A stretch of DNA of 64,000 bases from a bacterium (GTDB taxonomy: Bacteria; Desulfobacterota; Deferrisomatia; Deferrisomatales; BM512): positions 35,980 to 99,979 of the forward strand of contig SCTA01000019.1 of the NCBI GenBank assembly GCA_004322275.1, read 5' to 3'. How positions within the stretch are numbered: the first letter of the stretch is position 1; the number at the start of each line of letters is the position of its first letter. Under the pieces are notes generated by a model, which worked only from the letters and a program-made list of their open reading frames with translations, searched no databases and was not told the DNA's origin. Below, piece after piece: positions 36,587-44,460 of this stretch. The translations under genes were made by a program, and so were the position numbers.

Positions 36587-37654
36587 TCAGGAGTTGATGG
36601 ATTTCTCGGAAGGATTCTTCCAGAAGCCGCGCTCTTTTGTCGAGGCCCATTTTTCCTGGTCAGCGCACGCATTCAGTTTTTCCATCATGTGAAGTTCGAG
36701 CCTGCGCTCGGCGTACCTCGCCGCCGCCGTTATCGCGGACTTTATGGCCTGAGCGTCGGAAGAGCCGTGGCAGATCATCGCCACGCCGTTGACCCCCAAA
36801 AGGGGCGCTCCGCCTATCTCGCGGTAGTCCGTCCTCTTTCTTATGGCCGCGTAGACCCCCTTGGAGAGGAAATACCCGACCCTGCCCAGAAAGGACTTCT
36901 GGTACTCTTCCTTCAGCATCCCGGATATCAGGGAGGCGACGCCCTCGGACGCCTTGAGAAGAACGTTGCCGGTGAAGCCGTCGGTAACAACCACATCGGC
37001 CTCGCCGTTGAAGACGTCCCGCCCCTCGACGTAGCCTATGTACCTTAGCCTCATCTCCCGCAGCATCTCGTGGGTCGCGCGCGTCAGCTCCGTGCCCTTG
37101 GAGGACTCCCCGCCGTTGGAGAGGAGCCCTACTCTCGGGAACTTTATCCCCAGAGCGTCGTGGGCGAAGACCTCACCCATCACCGCGAACTGGACGAGGT
37201 TCCTGGCGGTGCACTCTACGTTTCCGCCCACGTCGAGGACTATGGTGAAGCCGCGCTTTGAAGGCATGAGCGTGGCTATCGCCGGGCGCTCGACGCCTTC
37301 AAGGAGCCGCAGGGAGAGCATCGCCTTGGCCATGAACGCGCCGGAGTTGCCCGCGCTCACCGCGGCGTTCGCCTCGCCCTCGCGCACAAGGTCGAGCGCG
37401 ACCCGCATGGAGGAATCCCTCTTCTGCCGCAAAGCCGAAGCCGGAGATTCTTCCATCGTTACGATCTGTGAAGCGTGATGTACGGAGATTGGGAGCCGCC
37501 TGATCCGCCGGTAGCGGTCAAGCCGCTCGTAGATCAGATCGCGATCGCCGACAAGGATCACATGGCTGCCGGTTTTGCGGGCGGCCAGAACCGCCCCGTC
37601 GACAGCCGCGTCGGGGGCATTGTCGCCCCCCATTGCATCCAATGCGATACGCAT
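36587..37654 (-). CDS. plsX: Phosphate acyltransferase PlsX
   Basis: Makes acyl-phosphate from acyl-ACP for phospholipid synthesis. The 355 residues begin MRIALDAMGGDNAPDAAVDGA and contain VSAGNSGAFMAKAMLSL, VLDVGGNVECTARNLVQFA and VVTDGFTGNVLLKASEG, all family hallmarks. Located between rpmF and fabH, the standard rpmF-plsX-fabH order, on the minus strand. The last ~30 residues are charged and probably not part of the core. Confidence 0.95.
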   Translation of the reverse strand: MRIALDAMGGDNAPDAAVDGAVLAARKTGSHVILVGDRDLIYERLDRYRRIRRLPISVHHASQIVTMEESPASALRQKRDSSMRVALDLVREGEANAAVSAGNSGAFMAKAMLSLRLLEGVERPAIATLMPSKRGFTIVLDVGGNVECTARNLVQFAVMGEVFAHDALGIKFPRVGLLSNGGESSKGTELTRATHEMLREMRLRYIGYVEGRDVFNGEADVVVTDGFTGNVLLKASEGVASLISGMLKEEYQKSFLGRVGYFLSKGVYAAIRKRTDYREIGGAPLLGVNGVAMICHGSSDAQAIKSAITAAARYAERRLELHMMEKLNACADQEKWASTKERGFWKNPSEKSINS

Positions 37655-37675
37655 TGCGCATCCCGGAAGTGAAGG

Positions 37676-37867
37676 TTACTCCTCGGCCTCCGGAGCCTTT
37701 ACAACCACCTCGCGCCCCTTGTAGGTTCCGCAGGCGGGGCATACGTGGTGGGAAAGCTTGGACTCGCCGCACTTCGGGCAGGTGTCCAGATTCGGAGCCG
37801 AAAGGGCCAGATGTGAACGGCGCTTGTTGCGTCGGGTGACCGACTGCCGCCTTTTGGGGACTGCCAT
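37676..37867 (-). CDS. rpmF: 50S ribosomal protein L32
   Basis: A 63-residue basic ribosomal protein: [19 protein letters not shown], then a zinc ribbon with [18 protein letters not shown] (four cysteines). AGGAG lies 8 bases upstream of the ATG. It comes between the YceD-like gene and plsX, the usual neighbourhood. Confidence 0.97.
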   Translation of the reverse strand: MAVPKRRQSVTRRNKRRSHLALSAPNLDTCPKCGESKLSHHVCPACGTYKGREVVVKAPEAEE

Positions 37868-37949
37868 TTTTACTTCTCCTCGTAGGTTTTTTTAGCTCGT
37901 AGCCGAAAGTAACTTATACCAGACTTTTTGCCGAAAAGACAAATTCGCT

Positions 37950-38501
37950 TTATTTTTTTGGTTTCAGCCCGGCCAGCACCGCAAAAGGCGAGGAGGGCGG
38001 GGCGCTTTCGCACCCGCACCCTGAAACCGCCTGCTTTTTGCCGCACTTCGGGCAAAGCCCCTTGCAGGAGGGAGAGCAGACCGGATGCTCCGGTATCGCC
38101 AGGATCATCTGCTCGATGAACAGCTCTTCGAGATTGATCCCGTCGCCCGAGATATGGTCTACCTCCAGCTCGGCGGCGGAAAGCTCGAATTCTCCGGGCG
38201 TGTTCTCGAACCCCAGAGGCTCCGTGGTGAGATCGAGGTGGACGTTCTCCTTGATTACCAGGGAAAACTCTTCGAGGCACCGGACGCAGGAGAGCGTCAC
38301 CGGCACGCTGAACTTTCCTATAACGAAAACGTCCGGGCCGGACTTCATTACGGTGGCGAAGACTTCCATGTCGCCGCACCCGAGAACTTCCTTAACTTCT
38401 CTTTGGTGAAGCTCCAGCATTATCCTGTCAGCCGGAACGGTAAATTCCAGAGACTTCCCCTCCGGGGGAATCGTGTCGAGCTTAACCATTTTCGGATTCA
38501 A
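37950..38501 (-). CDS. yceD: YceD (DUF177) family protein with C-terminal cysteine cluster
   Basis: A 183-residue protein of the family encoded upstream of rpmF in many bacteria and linked to 23S rRNA accumulation. The middle contains VTLSCVRCLEEFSLVIKENV, the family CxRCL core, and the end has HPVCSPSCKGLCPKCGKK followed by SGCGC, typical of the PxCxxxCxGLCxxCG signature. It is probably the first gene of the rpmF-fab cluster; the divergent gene at 38686 shares its upstream region. Confidence 0.9.
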   Translation of the reverse strand: MNPKMVKLDTIPPEGKSLEFTVPADRIMLELHQREVKEVLGCGDMEVFATVMKSGPDVFVIGKFSVPVTLSCVRCLEEFSLVIKENVHLDLTTEPLGFENTPGEFELSAAELEVDHISGDGINLEELFIEQMILAIPEHPVCSPSCKGLCPKCGKKQAVSGCGCESAPPSSPFAVLAGLKPKK

Positions 38502-38600
38502 GCCGTAACTCCTTGGCTCGCGGATTTAGCGAGCGGCTAATTATAAGAAATAATACCCCCCAGTCAAGGCATATTTCCACCCGTATATACGCCCTTTCCC

Positions 38601-38630
38601 TTGTAATTGCAGTGACGCATCGCCTAGAAT
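38601..38630 (+). promoter_or_regulatory. Sigma-70-like promoter for the KAAAE-repeat gene
   Basis: TTGTAA (38601-38606), an 18-base spacer and TAGAAT (38625-38630), about 55 bases before the ATG at 38686, in the AT-rich divergent gap with yceD. Confidence 0.5.
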
Positions 38631-38685
38631 GCTGTAATATAAGAGTTTAGTTTTGTGAGTTTTTATTAAGGGAGAAACCTGCACG

Positions 38686-41367
38686 ATGCGGGGAAAAATA
38701 TTTACTGCCTCATTGCTCGCCCTGGTAGTCTGCGGCTCGTCCTGGGCGATGCCGTCGGCGGAAGCCGTCAAACGAAAGATCGCCGGAAACGAATACCAGA
38801 GCAGGCGTCAGAACGAGGAAGCCCAGAAGCAGTACATGGAAGCGTTGCGTCTGGAACCCGGCTACAGCGACGTTCATTACAATCTCGGCATTCTTTACTT
38901 CTACCGCCTCGAAAACGACCCCCTGCGTTACCAGAAAGCTCTCTACCACCTGAACGCCTACAGGCTTCTCGAACCGGGCGCGGGCGACATGGCCAACGTT
39001 ATCACCCACATCCGCCAATCCATCGAAAAGATAGAGGAGGAGGAGCGGCAAGCCTTTCAGAACGCCGTGCTCGACGGGACAAAAGAAGGGCTTGAGAAGT
39101 TTCTTTCGCGCTACGAGGCGGGCTACTACGCTGACCGCGCCAGGGAACAGCTTCGCGCCCTCAAGGAATACGAAGACATAAAATCCCGGCAGGACGCCGA
39201 GATACAGTCCGCTTTCGGCCGGGCGCTGGCCTCCGGCGCTCCCGAGGAGATGGACGAATTTCTGAAGAACCATCCCGATTCCCCCCAGGCCCCGGAGGCA
39301 CGGACGGTGCGCGCCAAGTGGCTCGAAGCGCGAGGCCGCGAAGAAGCGGAGTATATCACCGCGACAAAGGCCGACACCGTGGGGGCGCTCGAAACCTTCG
39401 CCGACAAAAACCCTAAATCGCCTCTCGCGCAGAAGGCCCGAGCCCGCGCGGCCCACCTCAGTTCCGCTTCGGACGCCCTGACCCTGGCCGAAGAGTCCGG
39501 GTCTCCCACTGCCATTGAAAAATTTCTGGAAATTTACGGCGACACCCCCTACCGCATAGAGGCTCTGGAGGTTCTTGAGAATTTCCGCAAGGCCGAAGTC
39601 GAAAAGGCAGCCGCGGGAGAAGCCCGCAATCTGCTCGGTGGAAGCGCATCCGCTCCCGTTCCTGCGCCCGCTCCCAAGGATCTGAAACTCTCCGGCGAAG
39701 ACTTGAAGCTTCTCCAGCCCGAGGAAGCCGCCAAGGCGGAAGCCCAGAAGGCAGCCGCCGAGAAGGCGGAAAAGCAGAAAAAGGAGCGCGAAGCCGCCTC
39801 CGAAAAGGCCGCCAAAGAAAAAGCCGAGGCTGAGAAAGCAGCCGCTGAAAAGGCAGCCGCTGAGAAAGCTGCTGCTGAGAAAGCTGCTGCTGAGAAAGCT
39901 GCTGCTGAGAAAGCTGCTGCCGAGAAAGCTGCTGCCGAGAAAGCTGCTGCCGAGAAAGCTGCTGCTGAGAAAGCTGCTGCTGAGAAGGCTGCTGCTGAAA
40001 AAGCTGCCGCCGAGAAGGCCGCAAAGGAAAAGGCCGAACGCATAGAGGCCGAAAAAGCCGCGAAGCTGAAGGCCGACAGGGAAGCCGCCAACGCGAAAAG
40101 CGCCGCAGAAAAAGCCGCGATAGAAAAGGCGGCGAAGGAAAAAGCGGAGCGCGAAGCTGCAGCCCGGCTTGCCAGGGAAAAAGCCGAACGCGAAGCCGCC
40201 GAGAAGGCTGCCGCCGAGAAGGCTGCCGCCGAGAAGGCTGCCGCCGAGAAGGCTGCCGCCGAGAAAGCCGCCGCTGAGAAGGCCGCTACCGAGAAAGCCG
40301 CCGCTGAGAAAGCCGCCGCTGAGAAGGCCGCTACCGAGAAGGCCGCTACCGAGAAGGCCGCTACCGAGAAGGCCGCTGCCGAGAAAGCCGCCGCCGAGAA
40401 AGCCGCTGCCGAGAAGGCCGTCGCTGAGAAAGCCGCTGCCGAGAAGGCCGTCGCTGAGAAAGCCGCTGCCGAGAAGGCCGTCGCTGAGAAAGCCGCTGCC
40501 GAGAAGGCCGTCGCTGATAAGGCTGTTACCGAAAGGATGAACGCCCTTAAGCTGGCCAAGGAAAAAGCCGACCTTGAGGCGGCTGAAAAGCAGGCCCGGG
40601 CGAAAGCCGCCGCGGAGAAGGAAGCCGCCGAGAAAGCCGCGGCCGAAAAGGCGGCTCTTGAAAAGCTGGCCAAAGCGAAGGTCGCTTCCGAACAAGCTGC
40701 GGCTGAGAAGGCTGCCGCCGAGAAAGCAGCCAAAGAAAAGGCTGACCGCGAGGCGGCTGAAAAGCTCGCCCGGGAAAAGGCCGCAGCCGACAAGCTGGCG
40801 AAAGAAAAAACCGATCTCGAAGCGGCTGAACAGCTTGCCAAAGATAAGGCCGCCGCTGAGAAAACCGCTCAGGAGACCACTCCTACGAAACCCGAAACGG
40901 TTGATCCCAAGCGCGGCAAGCTGGACAAGATCAAGCAGTGGCAGCTAAAGACCAAAGAGGTCGACTCGAAAAAGCCTGACGAACCCGCCACTACCATGGA
41001 CTTCGCCCCCAAGGCGCAGGAAGTTGCTCCCGTCAAACAGTACTCTCCCGAGGCAGCGGCAAGCCCGCTCGCCCCGGATCCTTCAAACGCGGCTGAGGCG
41101 GAAACAACGGCGAAAGCCAGCCCGCCGCCGTCCGAAACCCCCGCCGCGAGCGCGGAAACGCCTGCGGAACCCCAGTCCGAAGGCCCCCTGACCACCGGCG
41201 GAGACAGGAAAAAGAAGCTGGACGAGTGGCGCCTTCGCATGCAGAAAATGCAAGAGACGCAGGATCGCGAGCAGGCGAACGCCTACGAACGCGCGAAAAA
41301 AATGAAGGAACAAGAACAAAAAGCCCAGGAAGAAGCCAAAAAGCGGGCCGAAGAGATGAAAAAATAA
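38686..41367 (+). CDS. Secreted TPR protein with long KAAAE helical repeats
   Basis: An 893-residue exported protein of unknown function. A signal peptide ends near SWAMPSA (about 22). Residues 30-110 look like TPR helices ([30 protein letters not shown]) and 110-310 are further helical repeats. From about 380 to 735 runs an Ala/Lys/Glu-rich region dominated by five-residue EKAAA units (continuous blocks about 39830-40020 and 40195-40515), which would form a very long single helix or coiled coil. The C-terminus has two similar charged helices ([14 protein letters not shown] and [14 protein letters not shown]). GGGAGA precedes the ATG. It resembles TolA only in its repeat composition; no uncleaved anchor or TolA C-terminal domain is seen. 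Confidence 0.82.
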   Translation: MRGKIFTASLLALVVCGSSWAMPSAEAVKRKIAGNEYQSRRQNEEAQKQYMEALRLEPGYSDVHYNLGILYFYRLENDPLRYQKALYHLNAYRLLEPGAGDMANVITHIRQSIEKIEEEERQAFQNAVLDGTKEGLEKFLSRYEAGYYADRAREQLRALKEYEDIKSRQDAEIQSAFGRALASGAPEEMDEFLKNHPDSPQAPEARTVRAKWLEARGREEAEYITATKADTVGALETFADKNPKSPLAQKARARAAHLSSASDALTLAEESGSPTAIEKFLEIYGDTPYRIEALEVLENFRKAEVEKAAAGEARNLLGGSASAPVPAPAPKDLKLSGEDLKLLQPEEAAKAEAQKAAAEKAEKQKKEREAASEKAAKEKAEAEKAAAEKAAAEKAAAEKAAAEKAAAEKAAAEKAAAEKAAAEKAAAEKAAAEKAAAEKAAAEKAAKEKAERIEAEKAAKLKADREAANAKSAAEKAAIEKAAKEKAEREAAARLAREKAEREAAEKAAAEKAAAEKAAAEKAAAEKAAAEKAATEKAAAEKAAAEKAATEKAATEKAATEKAAAEKAAAEKAAAEKAVAEKAAAEKAVAEKAAAEKAVAEKAAAEKAVADKAVTERMNALKLAKEKADLEAAEKQARAKAAAEKEAAEKAAAEKAALEKLAKAKVASEQAAAEKAAAEKAAKEKADREAAEKLAREKAAADKLAKEKTDLEAAEQLAKDKAAAEKTAQETTPTKPETVDPKRGKLDKIKQWQLKTKEVDSKKPDEPATTMDFAPKAQEVAPVKQYSPEAAASPLAPDPSNAAEAETTAKASPPPSETPAASAETPAEPQSEGPLTTGGDRKKKLDEWRLRMQKMQETQDREQANAYERAKKMKEQEQKAQEEAKKRAEEMKK
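39830..40515 (+). repeat. Tandem 15-base repeats encoding EKAAA
   Basis: Two blocks (about 39830-40020 and 40195-40515) of degenerate 15-base units of the form GAGAAGGCTGCCGCC. The second block contains a higher-order 30-base unit ([10 protein letters not shown]) repeated about four times at 40412-40515. The reading frame is preserved throughout, so unit number can change without frameshift. Confidence 0.9.
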
Positions 41368-41393
41368 GAAGAAAGCGGCCCCGCCGCCGGGAA

Positions 41394-41689
41394 CTTCAAG
41401 GTGGATTTTTACATAGTTGTAACAGAATACCTTCGAGCCGATAAGCGAACAAACACACACCGCTTATCGGCGAGCCTTCCTTTCGTCTCCACCCCGTGGC
41501 CCGTAGGTGACGCAGGGAGCGGAGGCGGAAAGGGCGGCGGGGGGGTCTTAGTGAGCGCAGCGAACGGGTGCCCCCTCACGCCCCCGCCGTAGCGACCGGT
41601 CGCTCGCAGAGCGAGCGGCTCCTTCCGGGCCGATTTCTTGGGTACTTCTTTCTAAAAGAAGTACCAAGGAGCGCGAGGCAGAGCCTCGC
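41394..41689. repeat. Large structured palindromic element, copy 2 (core half plus right arm)
   Basis: The left arm is missing; a degenerate CTTCAAGGT at 41394-41402 may be its trace. TACCTTCGAG (41428-41437) leads into a perfect 11-bp hairpin (CCGATAAGCG / CGCTTATCGG) and CGAGCC (41471-41476). The right-arm block 41496-41633 aligns without gaps to 24239-24376 of copy 1 with five differences in 138 bases. It ends with hairpins GGTACTTCTTT/AAAGAAGTACC (41641-41665) and GCGAGGC/GCCTCGC (41673-41689). The 3' gap 41368-41793 has no gene. Confidence 0.85.
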
Positions 41690-41724
41690 AACCATAAACC
41701 GGTTTACACAGACAGGATTTGCTT

Positions 41725-41745
41725 GGCGGGCCGAGCCCACCCTAC
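41725..41745. repeat. GGGCCGAGCCCACC short palindrome
   Basis: GGCGGGCCGAGCCCACCCTAC, a companion of the large element also present at 23826-23843 and 62590-62609. Confidence 0.6.
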
Positions 41746-41750
41746 ATCTG

Positions 41751-41776
41751 AAACCGCGCCGGAGCGCGGTTTTTTA
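41751..41776 (+). terminator. Rho-independent terminator before prfB
   Basis: Stem ACCGCGC/GCGCGGT (41753-41770) with a four-base loop runs into a stretch of six Ts on the plus strand. It would stop rightward readthrough from the repeat region into prfB; on the minus strand only three Ts follow, so it may also act weakly for prfB. Confidence 0.75.
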
Positions 41777-41793
41777 TTGGGCCGAAGGAACTG

Positions 41794-42892
41794 CTACCCC
41801 CCTTGCGAAGAGCGGATAAGAAAACCTTCGATAAATTCGTCTATACCCCCGTCGAGAACCTTCTGGACATTTCCCTCCTCGATTCCCGTGCGGTGATCCT
41901 TTATCTTCTGGTAGGGCTGGAGAACGTAGGAACGTATCTGGCTGCCCCAAGCGATCTCCTTTTTCAATACCTCGCGCTCGGCGCGCTCGGCGTCTCTCTT
42001 TCGCTCTTCGAGCTCCTGAAGGCGCGCCCGGAGTATCCTCATGGCGTTGGAGCGGTTCTTGTGCTGACTGCGCTCCGACTGGCAGCCGACGACGATTCCA
42101 GAAGGCAGGTGGGTGATCCGCACCGCCGATTCGGTCTTGTTGACGTGCTGTCCGCCCGCGCCGCTGGCGCGAAAGACGTCTATCTTCAGGTCCTTCTCGT
42201 CGATCTCTATCGTGGAATCCTCCTCGGAGTCGGCGAGAACGGCCACTGAGGCGAAAGAGGTGTGCCTGCGGGCCTGGGAATCGAAGGGGCTGATGCGGAC
42301 CAGCCTGTGGACCCCGGCCTCGGCCTTCAGGTAACCGTAGGCGTAAGGGCCCGCGACAGCTATCGTCGCGGATTTTATCCCCGCCTCGTCGCCGTCGAGC
42401 TTGTCCATAAGTTCGACTTCGTAGCCCCTGTCCTCCCCCCAGCGCATGTACATGCGAAGGAGCATCCCGGCCCAATCCTGCGCCTCGGTGCCGCCCGCGC
42501 CCGCGTTTATGTCGAGAATGGCGTCGTTCGGGTCGTGCGGACCGGAGAGCATCTTGTGAAATTCCATCGCGTGGACTTCCGCTTCGAGCTTTTCGCACCG
42601 AGTCGAGGTTTCAGCCAGAAGCTCGGGGTCTTCGCCCTCCGCCAGAAGCTCAAAGGCGACTTTCAGGTCCTCCGCCTCGGCGTTGAGCGCTTTCCAGAGA
42701 TCCAACTCGGTCTTGAGGCGAGTCCTCTCCTTGCCGATTACTCCGGCCTTTTCCTGATCGCCCCAAAAATCGGGGCTGGCCATCACCTCGTCGAGTTTCG
42801 CCAGACGTTTTTCCTTGTCGGCGAGGTCAAAGATGCCTCCATAAATCCTGAAGACGGTTCGATAATTCTTCCACTTTCTGGGCGCTTGACAT
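41794..42892 (-). CDS. prfB: Peptide chain release factor 2 (programmed +1 frameshift)
   Basis: Recognises UGA/UAA stop codons and releases the chain. The gene is in two frames: 21 codons from the ATG at 42892 (MSSAQKVEELSNRLQDLWRHL) end at an in-frame TGA (42829-42827). A +1 shift skips one T and continues with GAC at 42828 to the stop at 41794, giving 365 residues, the family length. The shift site and upstream GGAGG are the classic RF2 autoregulatory arrangement. The main frame carries the SPF motif in RISPFDSQ, which reads the stop codon, and the GGQ in GAGGQHVNKTESAVRI, which triggers hydrolysis. It starts 3 bases after lnt. Confidence 0.95.
42826..42840 (-). promoter_or_regulatory. prfB: prfB programmed +1 frameshift signal
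   Basis: On the minus strand the order is GGAGG (42840-42836), three bases, CTT TGA C. This is the known RF2 slippery site with the internal Shine-Dalgarno-like stimulator at its canonical distance. Low RF2 lets the ribosome pause at TGA and slip, so synthesis is self-regulated. Confidence 0.95.
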
Positions 42893-42894
42893 TT

Positions 42895-44460
42895 CTAGAC
42901 CTTTTTTCCGGGTTTTTTGGAGGGGCGAAGGATAACAGAATAAATCACTATAGCCAAGAGGAGGGAAAAAGGGCCCGTGAGGGGCGAGAGCTTCGACTGC
43001 AAAAGGCCGTCGCTCCTGCGGTACTCCACCTCGGCCAGAAAGGAAACCGTTTCGTCGAGTTTCGTGGAGGAGATCATCTCTCCTTGCCCGTCGAAGACCG
43101 CGCTTATCCCGGTGTTCGCGGCTCTCGCGAGCCAAAGCCCGTTCTCCGCCGCCCTCCACGCCGAATAGGCCAGATGCTGCTCCGGCGCGGAGGTATTGCC
43201 GAACCAGGCGTCGTTGGTGAGCACCACGAGAATTTCAGCGCCGGCTTTGGCCTGCGCCGTAGCCAGCTCGGGGAAGATCGATTCAAAACAGACCAGAGGC
43301 CCGGCTTTGAGTCCCTCCTTGCCGAAGGGAACCGGAAATACCGCCGTGCCCGGCCTAAAATCGCCGGAGGCCTGAGTAAGCTTGCTGATGAAAGGCAGTA
43401 TCCCCGCGAGGGGGACGTATTCGCCGAAGGGGACGAGGTGCACCTTGTCGTACCGCCCCAGTATACCCCCGGTCTCGCTAATCGAGAAGACCCCGTTGCG
43501 GTCCTGCCTTTTGCCGCCGGGAACGGCCTCCACCGCAGGGGCTCCGAAGATAAGCGGAGTCTTTGCCGCTTTTGCCGCCGCCTCGACCGCCCTTTTCTCG
43601 AAATTATCGAACTGGACGAAGCCGGGCACGGCGGTCTCGGGCCAGAGGATGAAATCGGCCTTCCCCTCCCCGGTCAGCTTCAGGGTTAGGTCGCGATAGC
43701 GCTTCATTATCGCGTCGTTCTGGGTCGGCTCCCACTTGGAGCCCTGGGGAATGTTCCCCTGAACGATTCCGGCCACGCCCTTGCGCACAAGTTCGCTCGC
43801 GGGCTTTTCGGTCGAGTACAAAACGCCAAGGACGGTGAGCGCCGCCGCAGGCACCGCCAGCGCGGCCGCCGACGCCCTCTTTTCCTTCCCCGGCAAAAAG
43901 AGCCAGGCGGCGGCCACGTTCAGGCAGAGGGCGAGGAAAAGGACGCCGCCCGCTCCGACGGAGGGCGCGAGATCTAGCGCCCACCTTTCACGCCAGAGCG
44001 CCTGCGGTATGTCTCCCCACCCGAAGCCGGTAAAGAGGTAGCTCCTCGCCCACTCCAGCCCGGTCCAGAGGATCGGGGCGGCCGCGAGCGCCCACTTTGG
44101 CCCGCCGTTTTCCGAGAGGCGCGAAACGCCGAAGGAGAAAAGGGCCGGGTAGAGGGCGAGATAGGAGACGAAGAGAAGGAGTATCGGCACCGAGATGACC
44201 CAGTGGAGGTAGCCGAAAACGGTAAGGGTGTAGGCTATCCAGTAGATAAGCCCCGAAAAGAAGCCGAAGCCGTAGGCGAAGCCTGCCCTGGCGGCGGCCT
44301 TCGGAGGGTTCTGGACGCTAAAGGCGATGAGCGGGGCGGGCGCGAGGAGGGCCAGAAGCCACAACCGCCCCGGCGGAAATCCGAAGAGGGCTACCGCCGC
44401 GCCGAAGGCCGCGAATAATAAAAGACGCCTGTCACGCCAGCTCTGCGCGGTTTCTTCCAT
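42895..44460 (-). CDS. lnt: Apolipoprotein N-acyltransferase
   Basis: Inner-membrane enzyme adding the third acyl chain to lipoproteins. The 521 residues have about six N-terminal membrane helices (GFPPGRLWLLALLAPAPLIA; FGFGWGDIPQALW-type loop) and a periplasmic nitrilase domain with the catalytic glutamate in WPETAVPGF, lysine in VHLVPFGEYVP and cysteine in LVCFESIFPELA. A final helix lies at the C-terminus. The start overlaps the preceding CheB-GGDEF gene by 29 bases, so it is translated from within the chemosensory transcript. Confidence 0.94.
   Translation of the reverse strand: MEETAQSWRDRRLLLFAAFGAAVALFGFPPGRLWLLALLAPAPLIAFSVQNPPKAAARAGFAYGFGFFSGLIYWIAYTLTVFGYLHWVISVPILLLFVSYLALYPALFSFGVSRLSENGGPKWALAAAPILWTGLEWARSYLFTGFGWGDIPQALWRERWALDLAPSVGAGGVLFLALCLNVAAAWLFLPGKEKRASAAALAVPAAALTVLGVLYSTEKPASELVRKGVAGIVQGNIPQGSKWEPTQNDAIMKRYRDLTLKLTGEGKADFILWPETAVPGFVQFDNFEKRAVEAAAKAAKTPLIFGAPAVEAVPGGKRQDRNGVFSISETGGILGRYDKVHLVPFGEYVPLAGILPFISKLTQASGDFRPGTAVFPVPFGKEGLKAGPLVCFESIFPELATAQAKAGAEILVVLTNDAWFGNTSAPEQHLAYSAWRAAENGLWLARAANTGISAVFDGQGEMISSTKLDETVSFLAEVEYRRSDGLLQSKLSPLTGPFSLLLAIVIYSVILRPSKKPGKKV

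Noticed and set aside
39830..40515. Possible CRISPR-like array
   Set aside because: The periodicity is 15 bases without spacers and is fully explained by the coding of EKAAA.
38710..40695. Leftward 661-codon frame of Gly/Leu/Phe repeats
   Set aside because: It is the mirror of the KAAAE repeat gene; the repeats simply leave the opposite strand open.
38686..41367. Assignment of the KAAAE protein as TolA
   Set aside because: It has a cleavable-looking signal, a TPR head and no TolA C-terminal domain, and no tolQRB or pal gene is near.
41794..42786. prfB as a truncated gene starting at an internal methionine
   Set aside because: The upstream frame with the CTT-TGA-C slippage site restores a normal full-length RF2.
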